A stretch of DNA of 64,000 bases from Streptomyces sp. Y2F8-2. Lineage in GTDB: Bacteria > Actinomycetota > Actinomycetes > Streptomycetales > Streptomycetaceae. The stretch lies in assembly GCF_014905555.1 (NCBI RefSeq), contig NZ_BNGS01000001.1:310001-374000 (forward strand). The letters are read 5' to 3'. Of the stretch, positions 62,653 through 64,000 are shown piece by piece. Within the stretch, counting starts at the first letter, position 1. The number at the start of each line of letters is the position of its first letter. The notes under the pieces are model-generated. The model saw only the letters and a program-made list of their open reading frames with translations. It was not told the origin of the DNA and made no database searches. Made by a program: the position numbers and the translations under genes.

Positions 62653-64000
62653 GTGTCGATAGTTACCCCGCAGTCAGGCGTCGAATCGGAGGACGTGCCC
62701 GACATCAGTGTCGTGGTGATCGTCTACAACGATGCCCAGCGCCTGCCTACCGCCGTGCGGTCGGTTCTCGACCAGACGCTGGGGAACGTGGAGGTCGTCA
62801 TTGCCGACGACTGCTCCACCGACGACTCCTACGAGGTCGCGTGCTCGCTTGCCGCCACTCATCCCGGCCGTGTCCGGGCGATCCGGCTGGAGGAGAACAG
62901 CGGCGGCTGCGGTGAGCCCCGCAACCAGGGCATCGCCGTCGCCCGCGGGCGCTACGTGATGTTCCTCGACAGCGACGACACCCTGGATCCCAACGCCTGC
63001 CGCAACATGCTGGAGGCCGCCGACCGCACCGACGCCGACCTGGTCTCCGGCCTGTGCGTCCGCGTCCACACCGACAGCCGGCACGACAAGCGCGTCCCCT
63101 GGTACCCGTGGCTGTACCGGGAGACCCGCACCCTTGAGTCGGTGGCGGAACTGCCGGATCTGATGGTCTTCGACACCCTTTCGACCAACAAGTGCTACCG
63201 GCGCTCCTTCCTCGTCGAGGGCGGCCTGACCTTCCCCCGCGGCATCCACTACGAGGACCTGCTGTTCTCCGCGCAGGCCTACCTGGCGGCGCGGCGCATC
63301 ACGCTGATCCCGCAGACCATCTACTACTGGAACGTCGTCGAGAAGACGCAGGCGAAGTCGATCAGCAACCGGCGTCACGAGATCAACAACTTCGCGGACC
63401 GGGTCGAGATCCACCGTCGGATCGACGCGATCCTGGACCGGCTCGGGCACGACGAGCTGAAGCTGCGCAAGGACATCAAGTTCCTCAAGCACGACCTGGT
63501 GCTGTACCTGCGCGACCTGCCCTTCCTCGACGACGGCTACCGCCACCTCTTCGCCGAGCTGGCGCGCGGCTACATCCAGGACTTCCCGCAGGCGGCCTAC
63601 GACGAGTTGGACCGGATCCACGCCATCTGTGCCTACCTGCTGCTGCGGGAGGACTGGCCCAACCTCATGCCGGCGATCGACACCCTGATCAACCGGAACA
63701 AGATCTCCACCCCGCTCGTCGTGCGCGACGGCCGGGTCTACTGGTGCGACGAGCACCTCGACGATCCGCAGAGCCGGGCCGTGATGGATGTCACCTCGCT
63801 GGGTCTGCACGCCAAGCCGCTGGACGCCATGGTCCTGCGCAATCTGCTGACCGGTTACGAAGTGCACGGCGGCGACGTGACACTGTCGGGCGGCATCGTC
63901 AACCCGCTGCACACCATCGCCCCCGAGGCACGGCTCACCGCCCAGCTGGAGTTCCGGGCCCGTCGCCGCAGCCTCCAGACCTTCCACTTCCCCGTGCAGG
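62653..64000 (+). CDS. Family 2 glycosyltransferase, cut by window end
   Basis: At least 449 residues. The GT-A domain has ISVVVIVYNDAQRLPTAVRS, IADDCSTDDSYEVA, NQGIAVARGRYVMFLDSDDT (D-x-D), GIHYEDLLFSAQAYLA and YYWNVVEKTQAKSISNR, followed by a long C-terminal extension as in wall teichoic acid glycosyltransferases. GTG 62653 has GAGAGG five bases upstream. It probably adds sugars to a cell-surface polymer. The 3' end is outside the window. Confidence 0.88.
   Translation, partial: MSIVTPQSGVESEDVPDISVVVIVYNDAQRLPTAVRSVLDQTLGNVEVVIADDCSTDDSYEVACSLAATHPGRVRAIRLEENSGGCGEPRNQGIAVARGRYVMFLDSDDTLDPNACRNMLEAADRTDADLVSGLCVRVHTDSRHDKRVPWYPWLYRETRTLESVAELPDLMVFDTLSTNKCYRRSFLVEGGLTFPRGIHYEDLLFSAQAYLAARRITLIPQTIYYWNVVEKTQAKSISNRRHEINNFADRVEIHRRIDAILDRLGHDELKLRKDIKFLKHDLVLYLRDLPFLDDGYRHLFAELARGYIQDFPQAAYDELDRIHAICAYLLLREDWPNLMPAIDTLINRNKISTPLVVRDGRVYWCDEHLDDPQSRAVMDVTSLGLHAKPLDAMVLRNLLTGYEVHGGDVTLSGGIVNPLHTIAPEARLTAQLEFRARRRSLQTFHFPVQ

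Overview
The window is about 71-73% GC by eye, with third-position GC bias, GTG starts, short intergenic gaps and many family members typical of Streptomyces. The order glnE ... glnA-type ligase ... nadE ... panB ... map ... heme oxygenase/EfeOBU ... RtcB matches the conserved central part of a Streptomyces chromosome. I read it as chromosomal core with small accessory patches; this is inference from gene content and no database was searched.

Layout. 0-16.5 kb: the 5' end of glnE (nitrogen regulation), an intergenic 29-bp-type tandem repeat, a DUF72 gene, a secreted phosphoesterase with an MFS exporter and a TolB-like protein, DUF899, a GlnA2-type glutamine synthetase homologue lacking the adenylylation tyrosine, then a nitric-oxide detoxification locus (hmpA with an NsrR-type operator, a secreted DUF4232 protein, nsrR with its own operator). 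A DUF3105/DUF305 pair, a secreted S53 protease and nadE follow. 16.5-21 kb is an accessory patch: a WhiJ/AbaA-type signalling set (XRE regulator, DUF397 protein, small protein, HATPase), a frameshifted membrane glycosyltransferase, the last codons of a lost toxin, and a CdiI-like immunity gene.

21-34.5 kb: two MFS exporters with clear inverted-repeat operators (one with a TetR gene), a membrane-bound endonuclease/exonuclease/phosphatase-fold protein, panB, a DrrAB-type ABC exporter headed by an array of seven phased heptamers of SARP type, and a convergent AfsR-like SARP regulator; then an M50 protease and an F420-NADPH reductase. 34.5-44.4 kb: map, an iron-acquisition block (heme oxygenase; iron box followed by efeO-efeB-efeU and a lipoprotein), a PrimPol-type protein and an Rsm22-type methyltransferase.

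44.4-58.5 kb: L,D-transpeptidase, a serine hydrolase that seems to start at CTG coupled to an MFS gene, SDR, D,D-carboxypeptidase, aldo/keto reductase, DoxX, MazG-like, a PaaX-type regulator, a secreted alpha/beta hydrolase, a DHA2 MFS exporter, and the RNA-repair pair archease/RtcB. 58.5-64 kb is again accessory: a NUDIX fragment, a secreted NucA/NucB-type nuclease with a convergent SUKH (SMI1/KNR4) immunity gene, about 0.65 kb without a gene, and a family-2 glycosyltransferase cut by the window end.

The most interesting signals are the seven-fold phased heptamer array before the ABC exporter, the two toxin/immunity traces, the NsrR site pair, the long hairpin at 48.63-48.71 kb, the CTG start, and a recurrent leaderless promoter layout (TAnnnT 6-8 nt before the start codon) at about nine genes.
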